DNA of 64,000 nt from Thinopyrum elongatum. Lineage: Eukaryota > Streptophyta > Magnoliopsida > Poales > Poaceae. Shown here one piece after another: positions 1-11,858 of this stretch. The first letter of the stretch is position 1; every line of letters begins with the position of its first letter. The DNA lies in assembly GCA_011799875.1 (NCBI GenBank), contig CM022300.1, forward strand, positions 234,248,807-234,312,806. Reading direction: 5' to 3'. Made by a program: the position numbers and the translations under genes. The notes under the pieces were generated by a model. The model had not been told where the DNA came from. It did not search any database and was given only the letters and a program-made list of their open reading frames with translations.

Positions 1-5
1 ACAGG

Positions 6-3000
6 TTGGTCATGGCCCAGAGTTCGGATGAGTACACAGATTCTGAAGGAGTTTTGCCTCAGTATCCTCCCAGGTCTGACGGAATGAGATTGATTGGAGG
101 AGGAAAATCAACAAAGCCTCCCAAGACACCGAAGAAGAAATCCGAGACTAAATCTGAAGAAGAAGATAATGAAATTCCCTCTGCTCATAGTCAGCCCGAG
201 GATGAACTAGTCACTGACGCCCTGACTCTCTTCTCTGATGGAATCCCAAGAAGGGTGGTCGTGGCAGAGAGAAGAACACCACTACTGAAATGCCCAAGCC
301 TGATGGTTACAGAAATCCACCTGGGGTTGAAACTACTATGGAACGCAACAACAAGCTGCAAAGGATTCGCCGCCACTGGGCTAAGAAATGGTTCAACTAT
401 GAAAACGTTCACGAAAAGTATCAGATCATGTTTGCCTTCACACCGCCATGGAATGACTGCATAGCTGAAAATTGCATTGGGCCAGACGATGAAAAAGTCA
501 GACCACCAGCGCCTTCAAATGCACATCCAGAATCCCTCAAAACCATCACGGATTTTCCCGATGAAGTAGCCAAGAGGGCGAAGGCTAAAGCCAAGCGTGA
601 TGCTAGGCAAACAAAGAAAAATCAAGTCGAAGCTAAAAACGTCGCGCTGACTGAGCAAGATGTGTAGAAGAAAAAGCATCGTGCATCCAAAGAAGCAAGT
701 CCAGAAAGTCAGTTTCTCCTCGTGCTTCCTGAAAGAAAACCATTTCCAGGAAATCTAAGAAGGCAGTTTCTAGCTCATCTGATGAGTCATCCAGCGAAGA
801 TGCTGATGAAATCCCCATGTATGATCAATGTGCCATTCTGAACAAGCCATCCAGTAGCCCCTCACTAGTGAATGTTTCACCATCACCAAGAAAATCTCCA
901 AGGCATGCACCAAGTCCCCTCACTGACAAACCTTCGGGTTCAACTGCTGCGAAGAGAAAGCTGCTGTCTGAAGGAAAAGCTAAAGCATCCGCCAAGAAGG
1001 CCAAACACAGTGTTCCTGCTTCCACAGAGGAACAAAAATATGACTTCAATCTTATGATTGATTTGATTGAAAGTGCTGCTTACGATGCAAAAGTTGTTGA
1101 TATAAGCAGTCTGGGACTTCTTGATGATGTTACCAAAATGGTAACGAAACATTTCATTGAGCTGAGGAAAATTACCAAGAAGCTGAATCAGGTTGTCAAG
1201 GACAAGCAAACCCTCGAGCAAATGAGGAGATGCCAACACTAAATCCGAAAGGAAAGGTCTAAACAAAGAGATTGTTGAGCTCACAAAGGCACACAGTCTG
1301 ATGAGAAATGACAAAATTGATTGGCTCTCGCGACTGAAAATGGAAATTTCTCAGCTGTGTGATAGAAAGAATGATGAGATTGAGCGCAAGGCTGATCTTG
1401 CTCGAAGGAGAATCAAAGAAGAAAAACGTCAGAAGGCTAAGGTAAGGGCCAGCAAACCAAAAGGAATCAAAGATCGCCGCCTTCAGACTCTTGCTGATTC
1501 TCAACCAATTGACTCAAGCACTCCTTTGCAGCAGATTCTGCCATCTCCACTTCATGAGGATGAACCCATGCATCGGGCTGGCCATGTGGAAGTTATCATT
1601 CCTAATCCAGCAGCGGAAGAGCAATAAGATGTTGTTCATATCTTCCTTGAATAGGATGATGAAGGAAATGCCTCACCCAAGCAGCAAGCCCCAGCTGATG
1701 ATGATGTTGATGAGGAGATTGAGGTTGAGAAAGAAGACCCATAGCCTCCGAGGAAATTGCAAGCTGAGCCCTCCAGATCTAACAAGGAGGAGAAAATGAC
1801 AAGATTGAGGGGGAGCTAAATGCTTCCCGAGACAAAACCACCCCGGTCGCATCATCTGGTGCCCCTACCCAGATGGATGTTGATCTTGCTCCTCGTTCCA
1901 CTACAACACAGTTGGAAGAGGAAGAGAAGAAATATGAAGAGCCCATGGCTCACGAAGTAGTTGTTCCACCAATTGTGCCCCAAGAGTCCGAGAAAGAAGC
2001 TGTCGTGCCCCCAGCAGATGGAAATACTGTGAAAGAAAAGGCCCTAGTGCCCGAAAGTCAGAAAGCCACTAAAGGAGTTCCAGTGAGCAAAAATGATGGT
2101 CAGTCTAGTTCCTCGAAGAAGTCAGCCCAAGAAAAGTCAAGGAAGCCTCATGCTCCCCTTAAGCCTATTGAGGAAGGTGTGCAAGCACCTGATGACATTC
2201 GGACCAGGAATGTGAGTGAAGAACATCTGAAAAATACTTTGGAAACATTTCCTTTATTCCCATTTGAAGATGGCCCAAATGATCCTGCATTTAACGAGCA
2301 GTTTCATCTTTCAAAACTTGCATTCTTTGGGACCAGCCATATGAAGGAGAAAGAACTTCCATGTCGCCATGGTTTTGGACAAAGGAACAGGCTGTGTATT
2401 ATGCTCGCATTCTGTATGAAAAGAATCACGTCTTCAAGCACAAGATTTTGGATTTCGCAGAGCTCGGAAGTTTACCCTGTTTCCATCACACCATCGAGCA
2501 AATTGAACTTGTCTTCCTGAAGAGTTTCCTTCACTTCAATCATGTCTGGAATCGTGAAGTCATTCATCAATTCTATGCCACTTTTTATATCACAGGAGAT
2601 CTTACAGGTAGCAACACTTGGATCCTCGAATGAATGACAGGAGAGGAGAAGATCAAATGCTCGGCACATTAGTTCTTAGCACTATTGAATATTCCTCGGT
2701 GCGAATTTGATGCAAATCGTGAACACAGGCTGCACTATTGGGAAGTATCTGAAGCTCAACTTCATATGCTGATGGACCCCAAGCTTGTTGGTGATGAATG
2801 CATAGAGGTAAATCCAAGGAATCTGGCATATGAGAACAAAGTATTATTCTACATCCTTTGCAACTCCCTCACTCCAACTAACAGGCCAGAAACCATCAAT
2901 GGCATCGTGGGAAATGCACTTCTTGCCACTGCTCAGGGTATTCTCTTTGATATCCCCGATCTTTTCATTTGCAACTTGGCCTCTGCAGCTGACAGCCCTC

Positions 3001-3746
3001 AAGCCTTGAAGTCATATGCACCTTGGGTCATGTATGCCATTGAGCATCTCCTTGAAGAAAAGTTCTACAGTCCATATGTCCCGAAAGTTTACATGCCACC
3101 AGTCCACGACACGCTTAGAATTGTGAAGGACATAGGCAAAGGAAAGATGCCAATGGATGCTACCACTTCTGCTATGCCTATCTCTGCTAGTGCTCCGAAG
3201 GTCAAGAAGGCTAAATTTGAAATCCCTCGTGAAGAAAATCCTTCACTATATGAGATATGTCTTCGCACTTAGCAAGCCCTAGAAAGCCATATCAAGCTCG
3301 ATAGGAAAGTGAAGTTGGAAATGATGACGGAGATCAATTTGCTTCACAATTATTCCCGCCGAGCTCTCCTATATGAGAAGGAACAGAAGAAGCACTCCTG
3401 GACCCTTCTGCGCAAGCATTACACTCACAAACAGCTTTCTGCCAAGGGTATCGAGAAGGAATATGATCATCTGGAGTTGTTCGAAGTACCTCGCATTCGA
3501 AGGCAAACCCCAGTGCTTCCTCAGCGTTCTACCTCCACTGACCTGCTGTTTGTCGAACCTGATGATGATCTTGAAGACACTGCAGGAACTTTTATCTACA
3601 AGCTAGATGTACCTCGCAATGCTACTTCCGAAGCTGATCCCGAAGCCCGTGCTGTGTCTCTAACTTCTGCTTCGGCCTCGACCATTGCTCGCTATGCTTC
3701 TCTGAACAGTTCGAGTTCTGATTCTTCGGATTCTTCGGACGAGTAG
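6..3746 (+). pseudogene. frame-broken accessory ORF of the left Copia element, plant-transposon-type domain
   Basis: Plus-strand coding sequence is scattered over all three frames: 6-464, 290-667, 817-1242, 1301-1627, 1873-2520, then one frame from 2361 to 3746 broken by stops near 2631, 2670 and 3270. The first two thirds are Lys/Glu/Ser/Pro-rich and low in complexity. The region 2200-3250 looks like a folded domain, with motifs such as FWTKEQAVYYARILYEK and HQFYATFY. It resembles the 'putative plant transposon protein' family (Transposase_32 type), whose function is unknown. The tail (3309-3746) is charged and Ser-rich. The stop at 2670 is TAG where Gln fits, and the stop at 2631 is TGA where Trp fits. 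Product and role are unknown. Confidence 0.6.
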
Positions 3747-4751
3747 TTCCTCACATGCATTCTCTTTCCTTTTCAACACTTGTTGACAAAAAGGGGGAGA
3801 AGAACATCGAGTGATAGATCAGCGGGTTATTCGCAGGGGTGTTTTCTTTCGCCATTTGCTTTGCACTCGATCTTTTTGGCTTTCTTTGAACAATTTGCTT
3901 ATGGAACTTAAAGCACCGCCTGTAGTGTTGAAATACTTGGTTGTCATGTACTGTTAATAACCCCCCCTGAAATGCTATTTGCTTCCAAATTATCTGTTTG
4001 CAGGTGCTATCGAAAGCTTACTTCCTTGCAATGATTATCCTCGATACTTATCTATCGTGCAGGGAAAGTAAAAGCATTTCAAGGAGAATTGGAAATCATG
4101 CCTCTCTAAGAAGAGACATTTCACTCTTTGAAATTATTTGTTTTATGGATAGATCTTCTATAATGGTTATCTTTCATCTAAACTTGTAGGAGAAGAAAAT
4201 TAGCTTCAGATTCAATTTCTTAAGATTCAAAAGTGAAATCTTTCTATCTGTTTCATAAGATGTTTTCCTCGCATATGTCCTTTGTATCATCTACGTTGCA
4301 GGAAAACCTCATCTGAAGCATATCCACTCAGAGTAATTACCTTTGCTTCCCTTGCTCTGATTCTCCTCGAGTGTCAAACTTGCAGGGAACTTACTTCTTG
4401 TGTGGATTCAAACTGTGTTCTGAGTGAACTCTCGAGACTTATTCTTTGTCACAAATCATTTCAAAGTATTCACTCTATCTAACAATTCTTTTTCAAAGAT
4501 TGTGTATGACAGGAAGTACCTCAGACGCTGTCGAGTGTATTGAAAGTGACCACGAATGAGATCATATGTCAATAACACTCATACGAAGATTCATCTCGCT
4601 ACCTACAATTTTATCTTCCATGCATTCAATGCATATCTTCAGGGGGAGCATGTTTTATCTTCGTAATTATCGCTCGTCTTCGTTATCCTTCGCATTCCAT
4701 TTCATTCCATTATCTATCTTTCGATGTGTTCTGTTTTGTCAACAATCGTCC
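3747..4751 (+). other. non-coding spacer with an upstream polypurine-tract copy and diverged repeats
   Basis: No coding region is supported here. ACAAAAAGGGGGAGAA at 3786-3801 is a near copy of the real polypurine tract at 4752. Four diverged units follow, with a TCCTCG...TGCAGG(G)A(A) pattern, near 4000-4070, 4265-4310, 4365-4395 and 4505-4530. Sireviruses commonly have repeated polypurine-like motifs in this zone. The repeat alignment is by eye. Confidence 0.5.
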
Positions 4752-4765
4752 AAAAAGGGGGAGAT
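4752..4765 (+). promoter_or_regulatory. polypurine tract of the left Copia element
   Basis: AAAAAGGGGGAGAT lies immediately before TGTTGGTG, the expected start of a 3' LTR. It would prime plus-strand DNA synthesis. Confidence 0.7.
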
Positions 4766-6300
4766 TGTTGGTGAAATATTTGCCCTCCTGTGTTTTGGAG
4801 ATTATTGACAGAAACAGACATGGACTGATTTGTTTGCTAGTGCACACATAGAGAAATAGTCCATGCAGAACCCAAGAGAATGCTGTCTCTGATGTCAAGT
4901 TCGAGGAACTTCACCGAAGAACATCTGCGTTGCAGAGAAGAATGAGCTACATATGTTGAAGACATGTAGACGAGGAGATTGATGTGAAGGAGTTAACCCC
5001 TCAAAAATTTATTGCTGAAGCGAGGCAACTGGTTCGGAGCTGTTATCCGAAGAAAATTGACTGCAGCGAGTGGAAGTCAAAGACAAAGTGAAGACGTAGT
5101 ATTCATTTCGTTGTTCTTCTTTCATTCATTTGAGTCATAGGACCTCTGTACTATTAAGAGGGGTATAGGTTCACGAAGCTTAGATCCACTGTGATGCTTA
5201 GCCCTAAATCTATGCGAGACTGAGAGAAATCTCTTTATGTTTCAAATGATTACCTGGCAGCAGTAGATGTTGTTATTCGTGCTGCAGGAGATATCTTTCG
5301 AACTGAGGAGTTAGCATTACTTACTCCGCAAGAAATTTTACCGTTGTGCTCAATTTTTGACCGTTGTACTCGTGTCGTTCGGCCATTGGTTGCTCCACAT
5401 GTCCAATTTGGTCATTTCCCTTCAGGGAAGGTTGCGGCTATAAATAGCCACCCCGCTCCAACGTTGCCCGTCGGCTGGTCCGCTTAAGATTTCTGACAAG
5501 ATTGACTGAGCATCCCCTCTCCAAGTGATTTGAGTTTAAGATCCACCAAGAAAAAATCAAGAGCCCAAAACTTAGATAGTGGTTTAGCATCACAGTAGTT
5601 CTGAGTTTAGAGTTCTTGTACCTATTACTCTTGAGAGCTGCGCACTCTCTAGCCGGATAGGTGTCGGCTCGAGTGTTGAAGAGTTGTTGTCTTCACCGAG
5701 CAAGATCTTCAACAACCAAGAGTCATTGTGGTTCGCGAAGGTCGATCGAAGGTTTGGAGATCACCGACAAGTATCTACCATGAGTGAAATCAACTGGAGT
5801 CTGATCAACTCCGAGTTGAAGGAGAATAGGGCGAAGGGAGTTTATCTTCTGTGTTAAATCGCAACCCCTCCAACCAGACATAGTCTTTTGGCAGAAGGGC
5901 GAACTGGTCTACCAAATTCATCTGTCGCCATCGAGCACCACTGGTTCATTCTACTTTGCATTACATTCAGCAGTTTACTTTCATGCTCTGTGATGATAGT
6001 TTATCTGATCAATCTTTATCTGCTGCATATCATTCATTGTTACCATCTGTTATCATTTGTTGCTCAGACTGTTGCATTCTCATCATTCTGTGTGGTCAAT
6101 TCAGTCCCATACTTTTCTGATCGCACTTATTAAAGTCTGGCGTGTTTCCCATGTGTTGATTTCATTTACCCTATCGTAGTTATCTCTCGTACTTTTCCTT
6201 CCATAGTTCATTCCTTGTTTTCTCTCATGCTGCATCTGTTAGAATATTGCATTACCATCGTGATTGCCAAACCTGTGATATCCTATGCTCATACCATTAT
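4766..6300 (+). repeat. 3' LTR of the left Copia element
   Basis: It starts TGTTGGTG after the polypurine tract. A TATA box, TATAAATAG at 5439-5447, marks the LTR promoter, with the U3 part upstream and R-U5 downstream. The 3' boundary is not resolved: candidates run from about 5940 to 6300, and the T-rich stretch 5940-6300 could be U5 or flank. No second LTR is in view to compare. Confidence 0.55.
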
Positions 6301-6339
6301 TGCTTCTTACCTCGATAGATATGTTCCTAGATAAAGTGC

Positions 6340-9300
6340 TTGATTGAGTTTATTTCTACCGAACCTTATTTCAGCTGCTGTGTTTGGGATCCATTCATAA
6401 CATTCGCAAGAATTTTTGAATCTCCCATTCACCCTCCCTCTGGTCGATATACTCTTGGTCCCAACACCATGATATCCATGTCCCAACATGGAACAGCCTA
6501 CACTGCACCTGCAACTAGCAATGCTATAAGAGGGGCTGAGCAAAGCGGTAGCATAGCCAAACAACGGTTTGCTGGGATGGTGGATGTTAGAGGCTGTATC
6601 ATGGCAATTTGGGAGGCTTGACAAACAAGTGGTAGGTAGCAAGACATAGCGATAGCATTGAGGCAACTAGCAAGAAAAGATAGTAGTGATATCCAAGGTA
6701 ATGGTCATCTTGCCTGGAATCCCGCTAGGAAGAAGATCAAATCCATGAAGAAGACGAACAGGCGTAGTCAAACGAATCCTCACACTCGCAACGATATCGG
6801 AACTATCGAGAAGAAGCACAAACGGAAAGAAGCAAACACCATGGTAAACAAACATCACATAAACATGGCATGATGCTCAACCATGTATGATGCATGTCCG
6901 GTTTAATGCGTCATGGCATATGGCAAAGTGCAACAACAAAATACTACACATTAAGTGAAGCTCAATATGCAACGAGTTGCATATTGACAAAACTCCACAT
7001 TCGATCATTTAGTTCACTCTCATTTAAGTAATCATCAATATTAAATGTTGATTAACATGGCAAGAGGTGAAGCATACATGAACTACCTAGCTAGGCAAGT
7101 TTAAATGAGGCCAGAAACAACAAACAACAATTTCGGAAAATCCCCATATGCCATTTTCGAATTTGCCACTGTTCTACCTAAAGCATAATTTTAAAGTTAT
7201 TAAACATAAAAATAAAGTGCACCATGTGAATCTACACGTTTTTCTAGACTAGTTACATATATGGTTCATTTAATTCGGAGTTACGGTTATTTAGTTAGGA
7301 AATAAACCATTTTACCATGTCATTTATGCAAATTAATGCAAACAACAATTTTAAACATTTTTAACATGGATGAAAGTTGGATATTATGAATCTACACAAA
7401 ATTCTGAGCATTTTACATATAAAGTTTGTTTAAATCCGATGCACGGGTGAAAAGTTATTAGATGCATGATTTTTAGGGACTAATTTGTAAACTGACAGTC
7501 TCTGGATAATTGGACAAATCTGAAGCAGGAAAACAAATAAAGGACGGGCCCAAAATCGTGAGCGTAGGATAATATGCTGCGCACTGGGCGAGGGATAGGC
7601 TGGAGGCTCACCATGGGCCAAGGCCCGGCTGGAAGCAAAGGAGGCCGGCTGGGCTGAGCAGAGGCGGAGCGGACCGGATCTGGAGGGGAAACAGAGTGAC
7701 GAGTTGAGGCGCGACGCAATGGAGCTGGGCCGGTGGAGGAGCAGGCGGCCCATGTGCGGCCGATGCACGCGAGCGAGCGCAGCGCTTGAGCTGCTGCTCG
7801 ATGCAGAGGAAGCAGGGGTCGGCGGCAGTGGACTTGCCGAAGGGCGGCACGACGGGCAGTGGCGGCAGACCAAGGCGAAGCAGGGGGCTTCGGGATGGCG
7901 GGATCCGGACACGGAAAATGAGGACGACCGGCGGCGAGCTCCTACAAGGGCGAAGAGAGAGATGAGGAGAGGGTTACGAGAGAGAGAGAGAGAGAAGCCG
8001 AGGAGTAGCAAAACAGAGGGAGGAAGGCGAGAGGCGTCGGGGTAGGGCCTGCGGGTCGGCGGCAGCGACTGCCGGAGCTGCGGGAGCTGCTGCTGATTCG
8101 ATGTGCTCCGACGAGGGCGACTGGTCGTCGGCGCGCCCGGAGATGAGGCTGCAGGGGGCGGAAGAGCTTGGGCACGGGAGATGGTGGAGAAGGAGGTGTG
8201 CGGCCAGCTTGCAGGTCTCTGACGTGGCTGGGTCACCGGAGTGGCGAGGTGAGGAGGAGGTCCGGCCGACGGAGGAGCTCAAGGGAGCGGCAGAGGCCTC
8301 GGGTGATGCTTCCTGTAGTGAAACGGAGAGGGAGAGGTGAATCGAGAGAGAGAGAGAGAGAGCAGGAGAATGGAGAGGAAGAAAGGGAAGGGCGACGCTG
8401 GGCACGGCGGCTACCTGCTGCTACTGCTCACCAGCGACTGGAGGCAGCGGTTCAATGGGCAGCTATCTCGGCCGTTGGATTGTGATCCAATGGGCAGCAT
8501 CATGGGGATATGGACCAAAGCATCATTTCAGGAATGTTCGGGGCGTTTTCTGTAAAACATTCATGTTCGATTTGTCTTTTTTGTTTCTCAATGTGTATTT
8601 TGAATTTTGATTCGAAATTTTTAGGGATTATACACTCATGTGATGTGAACATCCATAATTTTTTTCAGAAATTTTAGAAATATTTAGATGCGCATTTTAA
8701 ACATTTGGAGCATGGGAGCACCAAAATGAATGGGAGCATTAGATATTCTCCCCGGGATGGCTGGGATGGATTTGTCTCGTGGGGAAAACGAGGCGGAGCT
8801 CGGGCTGTGGTGGTTGGTAGGATGGGATCCCGATGAAGGAGGGAACTGGCGGTGATGGGACAAGCTCCCGAGGAACAAGAGGAGAGTGGGTGGTGGCAGC
8901 GGAAGGGAATGGATGGATGGGACATGTTAGGACTAGGGTTTTATCTGCTATTTATAATAGGTCGACAAGTTTAGGGCTAAATGGACCCTCCGATAGTAAT
9001 CGGGCAGTCAAGAATAAATAGGCTAGGGTAGTCCAAATGCCAAACCAAAGATGTTGGGGATGTTCGGGGTTGATCGAGACCCATCGGTCATGACCTGTCA
9101 GTTCAAGTTCGGTGAAGTTTTCGGACGGGCACGAGGGGTCTAAGTACTGTGCAGAGAGGGTCAAACGGGCGGACAACAAAAGAACGGTTGGTCTGAGAAA
9201 GGTCAACAGAGGCGAGGAAGAAGCGGTAACTACGAACGGATGCAAGTTTTGAAAAAAAAATGACAGCAACGGAGTGCCCATGCAATGCGAATGATGCGAT

Positions 9301-9357
9301 GATGCGGCTACCACGAAGCATGGAAGGCATCTGGAGCATTGGTCTTGGGATGTTACA
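6340..9357 (-). repeat. reverse-oriented Gypsy LTR fragment
   Basis: On the minus strand an LTR begins TGTAACATCCC at 9357 and runs left for about 3 kb. Its inner part (about 6463-6760, reversed) matches about 25360-25690 of the long Gypsy LTR starting at 10088, so the two are related families in opposite orientation. A minus-strand TATAAATA (plus 8949-8956) precedes the CCCTAG-containing segment, as in the related LTR. The 7600-8500 part is GC-rich with two GA microsatellites (about 7978 and 8346). Long Pro/Ser or Arg/Glu ORFs there are composition artefacts. The 3' end of this LTR is missing near 6300. Confidence 0.6.
8949..8956 (-). promoter_or_regulatory. TATA box of the reverse-oriented Gypsy LTR
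   Basis: TATAAATA on the minus strand lies about 400 bp inside the LTR start at 9357. Downstream on that strand is an AAACCCTAG motif, like the CTAGGGTTTT segment after the TATA box at 10972 in the related LTR. Confidence 0.45.
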
Positions 9358-9420
9358 CCGGAACACCCCGTATTCCAGCCCAGAGATCAAGTCTTCTGGA
9401 ATACGACACTGCTTGGCATA

Positions 9421-10087
9421 CACTGGTGCAACCCCGTGTTATACAGACGGTTTTTACCCCTTTTCGCGACGGAGTTTTAAACCGTTGCCTTGTCTGTGTG
9501 TGTGACAGGGGGGTCCTTCCCACACGACCCATAAACCGTCAGGGATAGGCCCTCCAGTCACACACGCGGGGCAAGAAGAGCTCGTGTGCGATCGGTCGAG
9601 CCATCATAGACAATTATACAGGCCCAATCGTTTTCGTTCGTAAGTACATCGCACACAGTGAATCCAAGCCATATGTTTCCGTTCGCATGTACATCCCACA
9701 CAGTCAATCCAAGGAATACATTTCCATTCGTATGTCCATCCCACACAGTCGATCCAAGGAATACATTTCCGTTTGTATGTACATCCCACACGGTGAATCC
9801 CAGACAAACGTTTTCGTTCGCACGTACATCACACACAATTTCCCCATCAAATTGTCCGTGATAGCGTTGCCATTGCAAACGATATTAACAATTTTATTGT
9901 TTGTGTTATTGAATGCACCACGCACGGTACCTAGAAGAAACTGTGTGGCATATGCTGTCCATCACACACACTTTTTATGTGAAAAACGTTTGCGCAAGGT
10001 GGGCTAACACAAACAGTTTTCTAGAGGAAGTCGTGTGTGATTGTTCATTGATTCAACACGTTTACTTCCTAGAAACTATGTCGGTTT
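9421..10087. mobile_element. truncated CACTA-like DNA transposon fragment
   Basis: The segment starts CACTGGTGCAACC, like a Triticeae CACTA terminal repeat. Its subterminal region is rich in short repeats such as CACACAG/CACACGG and GTTT-type motifs. It ends abruptly at 10087, where a Gypsy LTR begins, so the distal terminus is absent. The last bases before the break resemble the other end of a CACTA element short of its terminus. No transposase is present. An unclassified TIR element is the alternative. Confidence 0.45.
9630..9850. repeat. 45-bp tandem repeat, about five copies
   Basis: Units begin at 9630, 9675, 9720, 9765 and 9810, with exact 45-bp spacing. Each has a TTTTCGTTCG-like block followed by GTACATC and CACACAGTGAATCC-like blocks. 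A period divisible by three keeps a repeated frame open on both strands, which explains the repetitive ORFs here. This is consistent with CACTA subterminal repeats, where transposase would bind. Confidence 0.75.
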
Positions 10088-11585
10088 TGTAACACCCCAA
10101 ATGTAATCCCTCCCATTTTGTAACATATCCAACCTTGATCTTGATCTAATTCCATGTGGGTTCCATCATGTTTGGCTTTATCTTGTTGCTTTGATGTTCT
10201 ACTTATTGCATGCCATGCCATCTTTGTCATTTTGCATTTGTGCCATTTCATTTTGTTGCTTGTGATAACCTTGTGTTGCTTCATGCATTGCATCCATCAT
10301 ACCATATTGTGCTTGCCTCATGTGTGCATGTGTGTACTTCCTCCTATGACCATCCTAGTGCCTCTTCTTCAATTACCCCAAGCCCTATGCATGAGCATAC
10401 CCTTCTTCCTTTCTTCTTATTTTTCACCCATATATGAAAGTGACATTTTTCCTGCCTCCATTAATGTCCAATCTTTTCCTATAAGTATTAGGCAATGTCC
10501 TAAACCTCTCTGCCAAATTTCAGTTCATTTGGGATTGATTTGGTTGGAATCAAAATTGCCTCAAGTTAAATTCAAACTTGTGATAATTTTCTTTCTATAA
10601 AAATGTGCAAACCAATTTTTTCAAATACTACATGATTCCAGGAGCATGAGGATATTTTTATGCCTTCCAAATTATTTTCCTAGCTTCCCCTTCTTTTCCT
10701 TTTCTGAACCTGTTTATTTTAAAGAAAAACAGAGAAAAGGAATTAATACAGGAAGCCTTACATGGGCCTCTCCCTGAGCCAGCTGCAGCGGCCAGAGCAG
10801 CAGCCCCGTAGCCATCTACGCCCCTCGGCCTCCCTCCTCCTTTCGGCCCAACTAGTCCCAAACGGCCACCTGCTCCCTACCTCTCACACCATCATTCTCC
10901 TCTGTGCAGAGCGCTCGCACCCGCGTCGTGAGCTCGTCACGTACGCCGAGGCCGCGCCGTCTGGCCCCTCCTATATAGCCTTGGGTTCTGCACCTACCCC
11001 TCTAGGGTTTTCCCATCATCACCACCACCCAGGGGTCTCTCCACTGCCTACCTTCTCCATCTCGAGAGCACCCAAGCGCTGCTCGGAGCACGGCCTCCCC
11101 GTCGCCGTCCCTCCAGTCGGCTCCAACCGCCTTCGCCGTGTCCTCCTGCGTCCCTGTCACCGGCTACTTCCTCTACTTCCACTACATCGCCGAGGGATGC
11201 CAAGCCGCCGTCGCCGTCGACATCTTCTTCCCCTCCTTCTCTGCTTCTCAGACCAGACGATGCCACCCAGGTCAGCAGGTCGCCTTCGTCACTCCGTCGT
11301 CTTCCCGGCCTTCTCTCCGTGTCCTACGGGACCCCGGTGAGCACGCGCATCTCCCAGCTTTCTTCCTTGCTCGATAGCCCCGTGTAGCCACCGATCTGTC
11401 TGTGCCATCGTCATGCTCTTTGTGCTCCGACAAGGCTGGTTTTTCTTTTTGGGTCCGCGACTGCCAGTGCATCGCTCCGCTCCGGATCCATCCGCCCTTT
11501 GCGCACCTTGAGCAGCGCACGCACACACGCGCACACTCGCGCTCTCTGCTTGCCTCCTCGCACCCGCATGCTGGCAACAACAGCC
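10088..11585 (+). repeat. long Gypsy LTR, segment 1
   Basis: First part of the LTR from TGTAACACCCC to the TSD CAGCC (11581-11585), where the Copia element entered. A T-rich early stretch is followed by a GC-rich stretch with a TATA box at 10972 and a CTAGGGTTTT motif about 30 bp after it. The ORFs here (for example 10762-11340) are Pro/Ser/Arg-rich and lack recognisable domains. Confidence 0.7.
10972..10978 (+). promoter_or_regulatory. TATA box of the long Gypsy LTR
   Basis: TATATAG in a GC-rich context, followed by the TCTAGGGTTTT block. The position fits the U3/R boundary of the LTR. Confidence 0.5.
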
Positions 11586-11824
11586 TGTTGGAACACGTTG
11601 TCAGCCCGTTGGCATCGTGGCTAACCACAGGACCGCTTACACGAGACGGCTACTAGTGCGTGCACTTCGTGCGCACCTCCACGATCGCATGCACTGCATG
11701 CTCGGCCTGTGAGCCGTTGTAACTAGTCTCACCTCCTCCCTCATATCTCTCTCTCTTGTGTAACTACATATATACCCCTCGAGGGATTGAATACAAAGTG
11801 TGGTGATTGCTTCATTCCTTTACT
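11586..11824 (+). repeat. 5' LTR of the Copia element
   Basis: 239 bp, from TGTTGGAACACG to CCTTTACT. It matches the outer parts of 22045-23870 with a modest number of substitutions. It carries a TATA-like TATATA at 11769-11774 just before CCCCTCGAG. Confidence 0.9.
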
Positions 11825-11834
11825 TGGTATCAGA
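11825..11834 (+). promoter_or_regulatory. primer-binding site of the Copia element
   Basis: TGGTATCAGA directly abuts the 5' LTR. It matches the 3' end complement of initiator methionine tRNA, the usual primer of plant Copia elements. Confidence 0.85.
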
Positions 11835-11858
11835 CTTTCGATCCTCTCTGCTTCCACC

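Larger units (their letters stand above)
1..6300 (+). mobile_element. 3' portion of a Copia LTR retrotransposon (Sirevirus-like)
   Basis: The window opens inside an element that continues to the left. It holds a long broken ORF (6-3746), a non-coding spacer, a polypurine tract ending at 4765, and an LTR starting with TGTTGG at 4766. No gag, integrase or reverse transcriptase is in view, so the superfamily rests on three things: the A5G5AGAT tract directly before TGTTGG, a second tract-like copy 960 bp upstream, and a large accessory ORF in the position after pol. Sireviruses are known for repeated polypurine-tract motifs and an extra ORF downstream of pol. The right end is uncertain: no clear CA terminus or TSD was found between about 5940 and 6300. 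Confidence 0.6.

Noticed and set aside
7430..8236. 268-residue Pro/Ser-rich ORF on the minus strand
   Set aside because: No domain, overlapping ORFs in other frames of similar composition, and it lies in the GC-rich part of an LTR. Composition artefact.
7978..8364. GA microsatellites
   Set aside because: Simple repeats at about 7978 and 8346. Nothing beyond slippage is indicated.
9630..9850. CRISPR-like array
   Set aside because: Head-to-tail 45-bp tandem units with no unique spacers, in a plant transposon.
10154..10600. 148-residue hydrophobic ORF resembling a membrane protein
   Set aside because: T-rich LTR sequence gives Leu/Phe/Ser codons. No start context, no conserved motif.
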